Positions 37,562 to 46,584 of a stretch of 64,000 bases of DNA are shown here, piece by piece (positions within the stretch are counted from its first letter, which is position 1; each line of letters starts with the position of its first letter). Source of the DNA: Commensalibacter nepenthis (GTDB taxonomy: Bacteria; Pseudomonadota; Alphaproteobacteria; Acetobacterales; Acetobacteraceae); the NCBI RefSeq assembly GCF_029953305.1, contig NZ_JASBAN010000001.1:1915001-1979000 (forward strand). The letters run 5' to 3'. The notes below the pieces were generated by a model. That model was given only the letters and a program-made list of their open reading frames with translations, ran no database searches and was not told the origin of the DNA. Position numbers and translations under genes: made by a program.

Positions 37562-39336
37562 TGTGTGGTTTGGCAGGTATTGCTCTTAAAGCTGGGTATT
37601 CAATAACCGATCAACAAAAGGAATTATTAAGGGCTGCTCTTGCTCACCGTGGGCCAGATGGTTCTGGTGAATGGATAGGGCAGCATGCTGTATTCATTCA
37701 TACACGCCTTTCAATTATTGATCTTGACGGAGGAAAGCAACCGTTAAGCTATCAAGACAAACAATATCTTGTTGCCAATGGTGAAATTTATAATGATCTA
37801 GAGTTACGTCAATCTTTTTCAAACTATCCTTTTCAAACTGGCAGTGATTGTGAATCTATATTGCCTTTATGGCAGGAATTTCAGGAGAAATTTCCAGAAA
37901 AATTGCGAGGGATGTATGGGGTGGCGTTGGTTGATGTGGATGAACATACAGTGATCCTAAGTCGTGATCCATTTGGAATTAAACCTTTATATTATGCTTG
38001 TGTAGAGCAAGGGATTGTGTTTGCTTCCGAAGCTCAAGCATTGATTCAAGCAGAGTTTGTTCAACCTCGTTTGCGTCAAGAAGGGATTAACTCTTTACTG
38101 CAACTTCAGTTTATTCCAGGAAAAGAAACGATTTTTCAAAATATTCATCGGCTATTGCCTGGTGAGACATTAATTATCAAAGATGGAAGTATTGTTGAAA
38201 AGAAGCGGATTGAAGTTTTCAAAGAACGAACCCAGACGTTATTTAATTCAGAAATTGCTTTGTCAAAACTTGATCGTATCTTAGAAGAAACTGTGCGTAT
38301 TCACGAACGTTCTGATGTTCCTTTTGGATTGTTTTTATCAAGTGGGATTGATAGTTCTATTATCCTAAAAATGATGCAAATTTTGGGGCAAGAAAAACGT
38401 GTGAGAGCTTGGACTGCACGTTTTGAAACTGATGATCGTCATGATTATGTGGCTGATGAAACGGATCAAGCATCTTATTTAGCGAAACAGGTGGGTGCAG
38501 AACATCATATTTTCTCTATTACTCAACAACAAGTTTGGGAGCATTTGCCCCAAATTGTGGCTTGTATGGATGATCCCGTTGCAGATTATGCGATCATTCC
38601 AACTTGGTTCTTGGCGAGAGAAGCCAGTCAATCGGTGAAAGTGATTTTATCAGGTGAGGGTGGCGATGAATTATTTGCAGGATATGGACGTTATCGTAAA
38701 GCCAGCCAACCTTGGTGGCGCGGTGGGAAGAAAATATATCGCAAAGGTGTATTTCATCAAACGGATTATTTGCAGTCTTCACTATCTTCTTGGCGAGATG
38801 AAATAACAGCTTATGAAAACACGTATGATTTTTCGTCGATGACGCGTTTAACCAAAGCGCAGAAAATTGATATTGAAACTTGGTTACCGAATGATTTGCT
38901 GATTAAACTGGATCGATGTTTAATGACACATGGGATCGAAGGGCGCGTACCTTTTTTAGATAAAAAAGTAGCAGAGTTTGCATTCAGTCTTTCTGATTCT
39001 TTAAAAGTGCAAAATTGGCAAGGAAAATGGATTTTAAGAAAATGGCTAGAAAAATATTTTCCAGAATCCAAACCTTTTGCGCCTAAATTAGGGTTCAGCG
39101 TTCCGATCGGGTTATGGATTGAACAACAAGCACCAACTTTGGCACCTTTGGTATCTCAACAAGATGGAATAAAAGGCGTTGCTTTTTCTGATAAAATACT
39201 ACCATTATTTGAAAAAGCCTCTGGTCGAAAAGAGCGCTATATGGCATGGAATTTATTATTTTATGCTTTATGGCATCAAATACATATAGTGGGACAATCT
39301 CCAACGGGTTCTGTAACCGATATTTTGGCAGTTTAG
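37561..39336 (+). CDS. asnB: Asparagine synthase (glutamine-hydrolysing) family protein
   Basis: Uses glutamine and ATP to amidate a carboxylate, normally aspartate. Cys2 is the glutaminase nucleophile, with 'RGPDGSG' (residues 30-36) in the class II amidotransferase domain. The synthetase domain has the ATP-binding 'SSGIDSS' (260-266) and 'SGEGGDELFAGYGRY'. The length of 591 aa matches the longer AsnB forms often found in glycan gene clusters. It is coupled to the GT4 gene, so it could amidate a sugar acid of a surface glycan rather than make free asparagine; sequence alone does not decide this. Confidence 0.88.
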   Translation: MCGLAGIALKAGYSITDQQKELLRAALAHRGPDGSGEWIGQHAVFIHTRLSIIDLDGGKQPLSYQDKQYLVANGEIYNDLELRQSFSNYPFQTGSDCESILPLWQEFQEKFPEKLRGMYGVALVDVDEHTVILSRDPFGIKPLYYACVEQGIVFASEAQALIQAEFVQPRLRQEGINSLLQLQFIPGKETIFQNIHRLLPGETLIIKDGSIVEKKRIEVFKERTQTLFNSEIALSKLDRILEETVRIHERSDVPFGLFLSSGIDSSIILKMMQILGQEKRVRAWTARFETDDRHDYVADETDQASYLAKQVGAEHHIFSITQQQVWEHLPQIVACMDDPVADYAIIPTWFLAREASQSVKVILSGEGGDELFAGYGRYRKASQPWWRGGKKIYRKGVFHQTDYLQSSLSSWRDEITAYENTYDFSSMTRLTKAQKIDIETWLPNDLLIKLDRCLMTHGIEGRVPFLDKKVAEFAFSLSDSLKVQNWQGKWILRKWLEKYFPESKPFAPKLGFSVPIGLWIEQQAPTLAPLVSQQDGIKGVAFSDKILPLFEKASGRKERYMAWNLLFYALWHQIHIVGQSPTGSVTDILAV

Positions 39337-39354
39337 AAAAGAAGAAATAAGAAA

Positions 39355-40674
39355 ATGCATTACGATTTAATATTAAAAAATGGAATTTGTATTTTTCCTT
39401 GGGGAGAGGAAAAAACGAATATTGGTATTAAAAACAGCCGTATTGTATCTTTAACTGTTGGAAATCATGACGCGTCAGAACAAATCTTTGATGCTCAAGG
39501 ATTACATGTGTTACCAGGTTTAATGGATTGTCATGTGCATTTTCGCGAGCCAGGTAATGCATTGGTTGAAACGATTGAGACAGGAACCAAAGCAGCTGCT
39601 TTGGGGGGATTAACAACTGTTTTTGATATGCCAAATACCAACCCTGCAACGGCAGACTTAGAAACGGTGCAATGGAAACAAAAACGAGCATCAGAAACCA
39701 GTTGGATTAATTTTGGTTTTTATATTGGTGCAACCAGAGAAAATACCAAAGATTTAGCCAGTTTAGAATCTCAACAAGGCGTGTGTGGGATTAAAGTTTA
39801 TGCAGGATCTTCCACAGGGTCACTAATGGTAGAGGATGATGCCAGTCTTGAGCAAGTGATGTTAAATGGGCATCGTCGCGTTTGTTATCATGCCGAAGAT
39901 GAATATCGTTTACAAGATCGTAAAAAGCTTTTTTGTGAGGGAATGCCTTATGAAAATCACAGCAAATGGCGTGATGAAGAATGTGCATTTTTAGGGACAC
40001 GTCGTATCATTGCTTTGGCACGTAAAACAAATCGTCCAGCCCATATTTTACATACAACCACTCAAGAGGAACTAGAATGGTTGGTGGATTATAAAGATAT
40101 TGCTACGGTTGAGGTCTTGGTCAATCATTTGACGCAGATCGGTCCAGAATGTTATGAACGTTTAGGAGGGTTCGCAGTGATGAATCCACCTATTCGTGAC
40201 CGACGTCATTATGATGCTTGTTGGGTCGCGATCAGAAATGGGATAGTTGACGTGGTTTCCTCCGATCACGCTCCTCATGATCCAACATTAAAAGCGAAAC
40301 CTTGGTTATGTTGTCCTTCTGGTATGCTTGGGGTGCAAACGATTGTGCCGTTAATGCTTAATCATGTAAATGAAGGACGTTTATCCTTAAGTCGTTTAGC
40401 AGACGTGATGGCAGCTAATCCAGCTCGTATTTATGGAATGCCAACCAAAGGACGTATTCAAGTGGGATATGATGCAGATTTTACTTTGGTAGATATGGGT
40501 AAAAAACGCCGTATTACCAACGATTGGATTGCATCGCCAGCAGGGTGGACACCTTACGATCAAGTGGAAGTTAAAGGTTGGCCGATGGTTACCATTGTCA
40601 AAGGGCGTATCGTCATGCAAAATGATGAAATGCAAGGAAAGCCAGAAGGTCAGTTGGTTAATTTTTTACCATAG
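39355..40674 (+). CDS. pyrC: Dihydroorotase (class I)
   Basis: Third step of pyrimidine synthesis, cyclisation of carbamoyl-aspartate. Metal ligands are visible: His60 and His62 in 'DCHVHFREPG', the carboxylated Lys147 in 'GIKVYAGSSTG', and Asp in 'SSDHAPHD' (about residue 307). 'VNPP'-like 'VMNPPIRDRR' is the usual substrate-loop segment. 439 aa is normal for class I. It lies 18 bp after asnB and probably shares its transcript; no other pyr gene is near. Allantoinase is a related alternative but the motifs favour dihydroorotase. Confidence 0.9.
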   Translation: MHYDLILKNGICIFPWGEEKTNIGIKNSRIVSLTVGNHDASEQIFDAQGLHVLPGLMDCHVHFREPGNALVETIETGTKAAALGGLTTVFDMPNTNPATADLETVQWKQKRASETSWINFGFYIGATRENTKDLASLESQQGVCGIKVYAGSSTGSLMVEDDASLEQVMLNGHRRVCYHAEDEYRLQDRKKLFCEGMPYENHSKWRDEECAFLGTRRIIALARKTNRPAHILHTTTQEELEWLVDYKDIATVEVLVNHLTQIGPECYERLGGFAVMNPPIRDRRHYDACWVAIRNGIVDVVSSDHAPHDPTLKAKPWLCCPSGMLGVQTIVPLMLNHVNEGRLSLSRLADVMAANPARIYGMPTKGRIQVGYDADFTLVDMGKKRRITNDWIASPAGWTPYDQVEVKGWPMVTIVKGRIVMQNDEMQGKPEGQLVNFLP

Positions 40675-40733
40675 AAAAAATGTTTGATTTAAGTTATTTA
40701 TAAACGCAATAAATTTATTTGGGATGATAAAAA

Positions 40734-41108
40734 ATGAAAATTTTACTACAAGCAGGGATCGTTGGATTAGGAATGATTGTTGGCAGTGCTGCTTTTGCAC
40801 AAGATTGGGCAGCCAGTTGTGGTCATGAACCCAAAGCTCCTTCTATTAATGTATCGAATGTATCTAATTATAATAGCAGCGTAGAACATTATACTGCTTA
40901 TGACAAAGCAGCACGTGCATATTATAGTTGTGTTGCCAAAGCTGCACATGCAAAACAAGCGGCAATTAGTCAAAAAGCTGCTGCGGATATGGAACCTTAT
41001 AAAAAGGTTACGACAGACGTACGTAATCGTATCACGGCGAATTTAACCAAGATACAAACAGAATTAAAAGCAGGTGGAAAAAAATTAGGGGCAAAATCTA
41101 AAAAATAG
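40734..41108 (+). CDS. Small secreted periplasmic protein of unknown function
   Basis: A signal peptide ends at 'SAAFA' (about residue 22), leaving a mature protein of roughly 100 aa. It contains two Cys residues ('ASCGHEP' and 'YYSCVAKAA') that could form a disulfide, Ala-rich helices, and a basic Lys/Gly tail. It resembles many uncharacterised alphaproteobacterial periplasmic proteins. It stands alone between pyrC and the YfgM-like gene. No function assigned. Confidence 0.7.
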   Translation: MKILLQAGIVGLGMIVGSAAFAQDWAASCGHEPKAPSINVSNVSNYNSSVEHYTAYDKAARAYYSCVAKAAHAKQAAISQKAAADMEPYKKVTTDVRNRITANLTKIQTELKAGGKKLGAKSKK

Positions 41109-41186
41109 GCTATGTAAAGGATAATGTTATTTGCTTATTGATGATATAATGGCATGCATTATTGATTAGAAAAGGAGAATATATAG

Positions 41187-41891
41187 GTGTCTGAAGACCT
41201 ATTAAAAGAAATTGATGCAGATATACGCGCAGAAAAAATAAAAAATACTGCACGTCGTTATGTGGCTTTTGTTGTTGTATTGATTATTGTTGCTGTCGCT
41301 GCATTAGGAATATGGCAATATAAAAGCTGGCAATATCGTAAAGCTGTTGAACAAGCCTCCTTTTCTTATTTTAATATAACACAGCCTATTATTGCAATGA
41401 TTCCAGGGCAGACTATTTCGGATGCCACAAAGAATACGGCAATATCACAATTAAAAACATTGTCTGGGAATTCCCCTCAGGCGGTGCATGCTTTGGCCCA
41501 GTTAGAACAAGCAGGTTTATTGGCAGATCAAGGCAAAGTCAAAGAAGCCTCTATTGTGTGGGAAACATTACGAGGTGATAAAACAGCACCATCTGATTTT
41601 CGTTCTTTAGCAGGCTTACTATGGATACAACATCATTTAGATACAGCCCCGCCATCAGATTTGCGTAATCGTATCAATGAATTATTGGGACAGCAAACCC
41701 CTTGGTACGGACTACTTAAAGAATCAGAGGCTTTGTTAAATTTACGTACAGGTAAACTCATAGAAGCACGTCAGATTTTTGGACAATTATCAACAGATAT
41801 AAACGCGTCTCCAGCATTGCGTCAACGTGCAAACATGATGTTACAAATTATCGCTCATGATAAAACAGTAAATAAAAAGGGTAACCCATGA
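41187..41891 (+). CDS. YfgM/TPR-like membrane protein upstream of BamB
   Basis: A 234-aa bitopic protein with an N-terminal cytoplasmic tail and one membrane segment (about residues 26-44), followed by a periplasmic helical TPR-like domain (TPR_21 type, with 'LAQLEQAGLLADQGK' and 'LRGDKTAPSDFRSLAGLLWI'). YfgM-type proteins bind the Sec translocon and periplasmic chaperones. GTG start chosen because AAAGGAGA lies about ten bases upstream. Its stop overlaps the next start (ATGA), the same yfgM-bamB-der order seen in enterobacteria. Confidence 0.85.
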   Translation: MSEDLLKEIDADIRAEKIKNTARRYVAFVVVLIIVAVAALGIWQYKSWQYRKAVEQASFSYFNITQPIIAMIPGQTISDATKNTAISQLKTLSGNSPQAVHALAQLEQAGLLADQGKVKEASIVWETLRGDKTAPSDFRSLAGLLWIQHHLDTAPPSDLRNRINELLGQQTPWYGLLKESEALLNLRTGKLIEARQIFGQLSTDINASPALRQRANMMLQIIAHDKTVNKKGNP

Positions 41892-43267
41892 TAAAATCTT
41901 TTTCGATGGTTAATAAAGATTTATCCCGCCGTTCGGTATTATTAGCCACTGGGGGCAGTATTGCATTAGCCGCATGTGGGCATAAAAGCGAAAAGAAAGT
42001 TTTGGTTGGACAAAGAATAGATGTGTTCAGCTCTGGTGCAGGGTTGATGGTAGATCAAGACGATCATACACCAATTACGATCCCAGCGCCAATTATTGAT
42101 TCAAAATGGATGCAAGAAGGACGTGTCCCCAGCCATACTTCAATACATAGTGCCATTGGCGGTGTTCGTAAATTATGGGATTGCAGTATTGGTGCAGGGA
42201 ATTCAGAGCCAAGCCCATTGGCGTTTGTTGCGCTGGGTTCAAAGGGCAGAGGTATTGTCAATACAACTCCAGTGGTTGATGGGGATCGTTTTTATACTGT
42301 GGATGCTGTTGGAAAAATCGCTGCGTTTGATTGGAAAACAAGAAAAGTATTGTGGCGTTTAAACCCTAATAAAAAAGGCTCTAAGTCAAGTAATTTAGGT
42401 GGAGGCATTGGATTAACGGATGATGCTTTATATATTGTCGATGGCGTTGCCGAAACATTAAGAGTTGATCGTAATAACGGCAAAGTTGTATGGCGTGTAG
42501 ATGTAGGAACTCCTGGACGTTCAGCCCCAACCATTGTTGATGATCGTCTATTTTTCGGTACTATTGATGGCAGTTTGTTTTGCTTAGATACAAAGACTGG
42601 TAATCAATTATGGTCATATCAAATAGGCAGCGTGCAAACAAAATTATTTGGACAACCTGCACCTGCTTATTTTGATGGTATTATTGTGGCTGGTTTTGGT
42701 ACGGGTGATTTGGTTGCTTTGCGTGCTGAAACAGGCGAACAAATTTGGACGGAAACCTTGGGGCGTGGTGGTCGAGATTCCGATACGGATTTCTCAGCCA
42801 TTAGTGCTTTACCTGTGATTGTTGATGGCACTGTCTATGCCATTAGTGTAGGGTCAGTTTTGGTTGCTATTGATGTGCGTTCAGGGCGCAGGTTGTGGGA
42901 ACGTGAAGTTTCAGGTCAAAATGCAATGGTTGTGATTAGTGATTGGCTGTTTGCCTTATCATTAGATCAACAATTAGCATGTTTAGATCGTATTACAGGG
43001 CGTGTACGTTGGGTAACCCAATTGCGTCGCTTTAAAAATGCAGAAAAATCAAAAGATCCAATTGCTTGGTATGGTCCTGTACTTGGGGGTGGGCAATTGA
43101 TTTGTATTAGTGATTTTGCTGAAAATGGTTTGGTAACAGTTGACCCAGTAACGGGGAAAGTGACCAAAGTTGTTAAAACAGATATTACTCCAGCGTTTGC
43201 CCCTGTTATTGTTAATGAAAATTTGCTGGTTGTTGGACAAGACGGCAAATTGACTGCTTTTGGATAG
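41888..43267 (+). CDS. bamB: Outer membrane assembly lipoprotein BamB
   Basis: An eight-bladed beta-propeller lipoprotein of the BAM complex that helps insert outer-membrane beta-barrels. The signal ends in a 'LAAC' lipobox with Cys30. PQQ-like repeats recur, for example 'GKIAAFDWKTRKVLW', 'GSLFCLDTKTGNQLWSYQI' and 'GDLVALRAETGEQIW'. The signal peptide has a twin-arginine-like 'LSRRSVLLATGG' (residues 12-23), unusual for BamB. It starts within the upstream stop codon and der follows 11 bp later. Confidence 0.88.
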   Translation: MIKSFSMVNKDLSRRSVLLATGGSIALAACGHKSEKKVLVGQRIDVFSSGAGLMVDQDDHTPITIPAPIIDSKWMQEGRVPSHTSIHSAIGGVRKLWDCSIGAGNSEPSPLAFVALGSKGRGIVNTTPVVDGDRFYTVDAVGKIAAFDWKTRKVLWRLNPNKKGSKSSNLGGGIGLTDDALYIVDGVAETLRVDRNNGKVVWRVDVGTPGRSAPTIVDDRLFFGTIDGSLFCLDTKTGNQLWSYQIGSVQTKLFGQPAPAYFDGIIVAGFGTGDLVALRAETGEQIWTETLGRGGRDSDTDFSAISALPVIVDGTVYAISVGSVLVAIDVRSGRRLWEREVSGQNAMVVISDWLFALSLDQQLACLDRITGRVRWVTQLRRFKNAEKSKDPIAWYGPVLGGGQLICISDFAENGLVTVDPVTGKVTKVVKTDITPAFAPVIVNENLLVVGQDGKLTAFG

Positions 43268-43278
43268 GAATAAAATTC

Positions 43279-44667
43279 GTGGCATTATCCACTAAATCTT
43301 TGCCTGTTGTTGTGATTGCTGGGCGCCCTAATGTTGGGAAGTCTACCTTATTTAATCGTTTGGCAGGCAGACGATATGCAATTGTAAACGATCAACCAGG
43401 TGTTACACGTGATCGTAAATCTGTTGATATTATGCTGAGGGGCAGAAATGTTTCTTTGGTGGATACTGCTGGATGGGAAGAAGATGATCCTCAAACCGTT
43501 TTTGGACGGATGCGCCAATCTTCTGAAAGTGCAGTTGCTTCTGCTGATGTGGTTATTTTTTGTGTGGATGCGCGTTCGGGTATTCATCCTGTCGATCAGC
43601 ATTTTGCTCAATGGCTTCGAAAACAGGGTAAAATTATTATTTTAACTGTTAATAAAGCAGAGGGGCATGCCGGGAATGTTGCTGCTTTGGAAATGTATAG
43701 TCTTGGGCTAGGAGAACCTTATCCTGTTTCAGCGGAACATGGTGATGGGGTTGGAGATCTTATTGAGGCAGTTCTTGATGCTTTACCCAAAGAGAACGAT
43801 GAGGACGATGACGTTTTTGAAGACGATGAGAATGAAAACGTAGATCGTCCTTTAAAATTAGCGATTATCGGTCGACCAAATGCTGGAAAATCAACTTTGG
43901 TTAATCAATTGCTAGGTGAGCAACGGGTTATTACAGGTCCAGAAGCTGGATTAACCCGAGATTCGATTACGGTCATGTTAAGGGATGAAGAAGGCGAGGT
44001 TGAGCTGGTGGATACCGCTGGGCTGCGTCGTAAAGCAAGAATTGATGAGACATTAGAAAAAATGTCTGTATCAGCGTCTCTTGTTGCATTAAAAATGGCC
44101 GAAGTTGTGGTTTTGGTCATTGATGCTGAATTAGGCGTGCATGAGCAAGATTTGCAAATTGCACGTCTGGTAGAAAGAGAAGGGCGTTGTTGTATTCTTG
44201 CTTTGAACAAATGGGATCTATTAGAAAATAAAGACGAAGTGCGTCAACAAATCAAAGATCGTATCGAAATCTCTTTGACGCAAATGAGTGGTATTTTTAC
44301 GGTTTCTTTCTCAGCATTGACGGGACGAGGTGTGCATAAATTGCTTCCTACAGTGCGTAGAGCTTATGCAATATGGAACAAACGTATTCCTACAGGGGCT
44401 TTGAATCGTTGGTTTGAAGAGGCGATCACACGACATAATCCTCCTATGGTTGAAGGGAGACGTTTAAAAATTCGCTATATTACGCAAATTAAAGCGCGTC
44501 CTCCGACCTTTGTGTTGTTTGGAACAAGAACTTCAAAAATACCGATGGATTATCAACGCTATTTGGTGAATGGATTACGTGCCACATTTGATATGCCTGG
44601 CACACCGATACGGTTGCAGTTTAGGGATAGTAAAAATCCTTATGCAGCAGGCTCTTCTAAGGATTGA
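43279..44667 (+). CDS. der: Ribosome assembly GTPase Der (EngA)
   Basis: An essential GTPase with two tandem G domains, needed for 50S subunit maturation. P-loops are 'GRPNVGKS' (residues 15-22) and 'GRPNAGKS' (198-205); both 'DTAGW' and 'DTAGL' switch motifs and the 'NKAE'/'NKWD' G4 motifs are present. An acidic linker (about 171-188) joins the domains, and a C-terminal KH domain contains 'KIRYITQIKARPPTFVLF'. GTG start with AGGAA upstream. Bacterial-type length of 462 aa. Confidence 0.95.
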   Translation: MALSTKSLPVVVIAGRPNVGKSTLFNRLAGRRYAIVNDQPGVTRDRKSVDIMLRGRNVSLVDTAGWEEDDPQTVFGRMRQSSESAVASADVVIFCVDARSGIHPVDQHFAQWLRKQGKIIILTVNKAEGHAGNVAALEMYSLGLGEPYPVSAEHGDGVGDLIEAVLDALPKENDEDDDVFEDDENENVDRPLKLAIIGRPNAGKSTLVNQLLGEQRVITGPEAGLTRDSITVMLRDEEGEVELVDTAGLRRKARIDETLEKMSVSASLVALKMAEVVVLVIDAELGVHEQDLQIARLVEREGRCCILALNKWDLLENKDEVRQQIKDRIEISLTQMSGIFTVSFSALTGRGVHKLLPTVRRAYAIWNKRIPTGALNRWFEEAITRHNPPMVEGRRLKIRYITQIKARPPTFVLFGTRTSKIPMDYQRYLVNGLRATFDMPGTPIRLQFRDSKNPYAAGSSKD

Positions 44668-44680
44668 TTATATTCGATAA

Positions 44681-44717
44681 AGGCGCTGAGTATATTAAAT
44701 ATTCAGTGCTTTTTTTA
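44681..44717 (+). terminator. Rho-independent terminator after der
   Basis: A stem of about 11 bp with two G-U pairs (GCGCTGAGTAT against ATATTCAGTGC) and a run of seven T. Confidence 0.8.
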
Positions 44718-45027
44718 TAATAGCAATAATATGATCAAAAAAAAGCAAATATCATGATGTATATGATTTTATAGGAAATGATATTGAAGTTGCTAGGAAA
44801 AATATAGTGATTGTCATGGTGGTGATTATTTTTCATTTCGGACAGATACATTATTTTAAAATTAAAATATAATATTGATCTTTATGATCGAGACGCAGCT
44901 GAATTAGCATATTCAGAGTATAAAATTCTTTTTTATTGTTCTTATTCAGATAATTTGTTGGTGTATTAGCGCATACTATCTGCACATCAGCTATTTATTT
45001 TGTTAGAAAGAAAAATAAGTATTTAAT
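44718..45027. other. Gene-free, AT-rich stretch with possible coding debris
   Basis: About 310 bp without an open gene. On the plus strand short stop-free pieces in different frames read like protein fragments ('YDFIGNDIEVARKNI', then 'DCHGGDYFSFRTDTLF', later 'DLYDRDAAELAYSEYKI'), so it may be an eroded gene. No family recognised and no promoter called. Confidence 0.25.
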
Positions 45028-45706
45028 TTAAATGAGATTGTGGCGTTGTAAATAAATACTAAGAGCAATTGAAATCAGAAGTAATATTCCCAATATAGTT
45101 TCTCCTATAAATTGCATGAAATGGATGCAAATAACACCCGTTAAGGCACCTAATTATAAAAGCAAGAATGACATAAAATTGCATGATATATTGTTTTATT
45201 TTTGCGGTATAGTTTGGATCATCTTTGTGTAGCGTAAAGTAATTATTGATTAAATTGGTGCTCATTCCCGTAATATAGCTGGAGTGAATACCGATTTTGT
45301 ATAAATTGTTAATAGTTCCATTTTGAAGACCCAAGGTAAAACTGAAACTACCAAAAAATATAATATGGCTGATATCATTATAGAATCGTAAATTAACCAC
45401 AAAAACACAAATGATAACGACCAGTTGTAATAATAATGCAATGGATGTTTTATAAACGAATCTAATTTTTTGATTGGTTCGAAACCATACGCCTAACATG
45501 GTACCGCTTGTAAATCCTATAATGACCATAATAGAATGAAACAGTGATAAATAGTTATGGTTGACGGCATACACCGTGCTGAGCACAAGGTTCCCTGTCA
45601 AATGACCTGTAAATATCCCAGAAATAAGATAAGAGCTGGCATCGGAAAATCCACCTATAAACGTAAATAGTAGCATATATAAGGAGATTAGATATTTATG
45701 GTGCAT
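45028..45706 (-). pseudogene. Frameshifted DUF1275 (YoaK-like) membrane protein gene
   Basis: The N-terminal 185 residues are a normal DUF1275 membrane protein: 'FIGGFSDASSYLISGIFTGHLTGN' in pieces and five membrane segments. The frame then goes wrong at about residue 186 and would end at 45059 after an unlikely, Cys- and Arg-rich tail. Removing one base at 45151 restores a smooth hydrophobic C-terminus ('GALTGVICIHFMQFIGETIL') ending at a TAA at 45028, exactly as DUF1275 proteins end (225 aa). The extra base is not in a homopolymer. It is either a recent pseudogene or a sequencing error; the truncated product would lack its final helix. Confidence 0.7.
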
Positions 45707-45884
45707 GACTTGAAATAGTTTCAGTTTTTTGGAACGCTAAAAAGGCAAGGTTTTTAAAGCTATCATGAAAATATACAGAATTCGTCATATTTTCGCCTAA
45801 AAGATTATCGAAACTCTTAACAAGAGCACGATACAAGTTTGGCTATAATTTCAAATTGTGTAAATATAAATAAGGATGAACATA

Positions 45885-46457
45885 ATGTTTAATAAAAAAA
45901 TGCTCACTTCTATGGTAGTTGCTAGTGGATTAAGTTTAGGAGCAATCGGTGCTGCGTTTGCACATCCCGAAGCATCACCGCCACCTCCTCCAGGCGAATT
46001 GCCTCCACCACCACCTTCGCACCGTCTAGGTGGAATGTTTGGTTCAGCTGTTGGTCCGATGGGAATGATTTTCCAAGGTGTGAAGCTGACTAAGGAACAA
46101 AGAGAAAAAATCCATACAATTTTTGATGCAGCCCGTAAAGAAGAAAAAACTAATCGTGAAGCCATGAAATCTATCCATGATCAAATGGCGGCAGCTCTAT
46201 TGTCCCCTGGAAAAGTAACAGCTGAAACGTTACAACCTGTTTTGGACAAGCAAACAGCTCTTGAAAAAACAATAAAAGAAAGTCATGTCAAAACTATTCT
46301 TGCATTGCGTGATGTGTTGACACCAGAACAATTGGCAAAAGCCAAAGTTCGTTATACAAAAATCAAATCAATTAGAGAACAAATGAAAGAGTTGCGTGAA
46401 ATGGATGCATCTGCTCCAGAGGATGGATCAGTAACTTCACCGCCTTCAGAACCTTAA
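45885..46457 (+). CDS. Spy/CpxP-like LTxxQ periplasmic protein, proline-rich
   Basis: Periplasmic helical protein (190 aa) of the LTxxQ/Spy-CpxP type, which bind unfolded proteins or metals. The signal peptide ends 'IGAAFA' near residue 24. A Pro-rich segment follows ('SPPPPPGELPPPPPSHR'), then two LTxxQ-type motifs: 'LTKEQREKIHTIF' and 'LTPEQLAKAKVRYTKI'. I start at ATG 45885, since AAGGA lies eight bases upstream; the in-frame ATG at 45876 is directly on the site. A terminator follows, and a related gene lies downstream. Confidence 0.8.
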   Translation: MFNKKMLTSMVVASGLSLGAIGAAFAHPEASPPPPPGELPPPPPSHRLGGMFGSAVGPMGMIFQGVKLTKEQREKIHTIFDAARKEEKTNREAMKSIHDQMAAALLSPGKVTAETLQPVLDKQTALEKTIKESHVKTILALRDVLTPEQLAKAKVRYTKIKSIREQMKELREMDASAPEDGSVTSPPSEP

Positions 46458-46492
46458 TTTGAAATAACATTATATCTTATTGATTTGATGTA

Positions 46493-46528
46493 AAACCTGT
46501 TACAAGAATTTGTAACAGGCTTTTTTTT
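46493..46528 (+). terminator. Rho-independent terminator
   Basis: A 9-bp perfect stem CCTGTTACA/TGTAACAGG (46496-46504 with 46511-46519), 6-base loop and eight T. It ends the LTxxQ gene transcript. Confidence 0.9.
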
Positions 46529-46584
46529 ATATATGGTATGAGTGATTGGATGATAAAAGCGTATTTTATAAAAGTAATGAGTTC

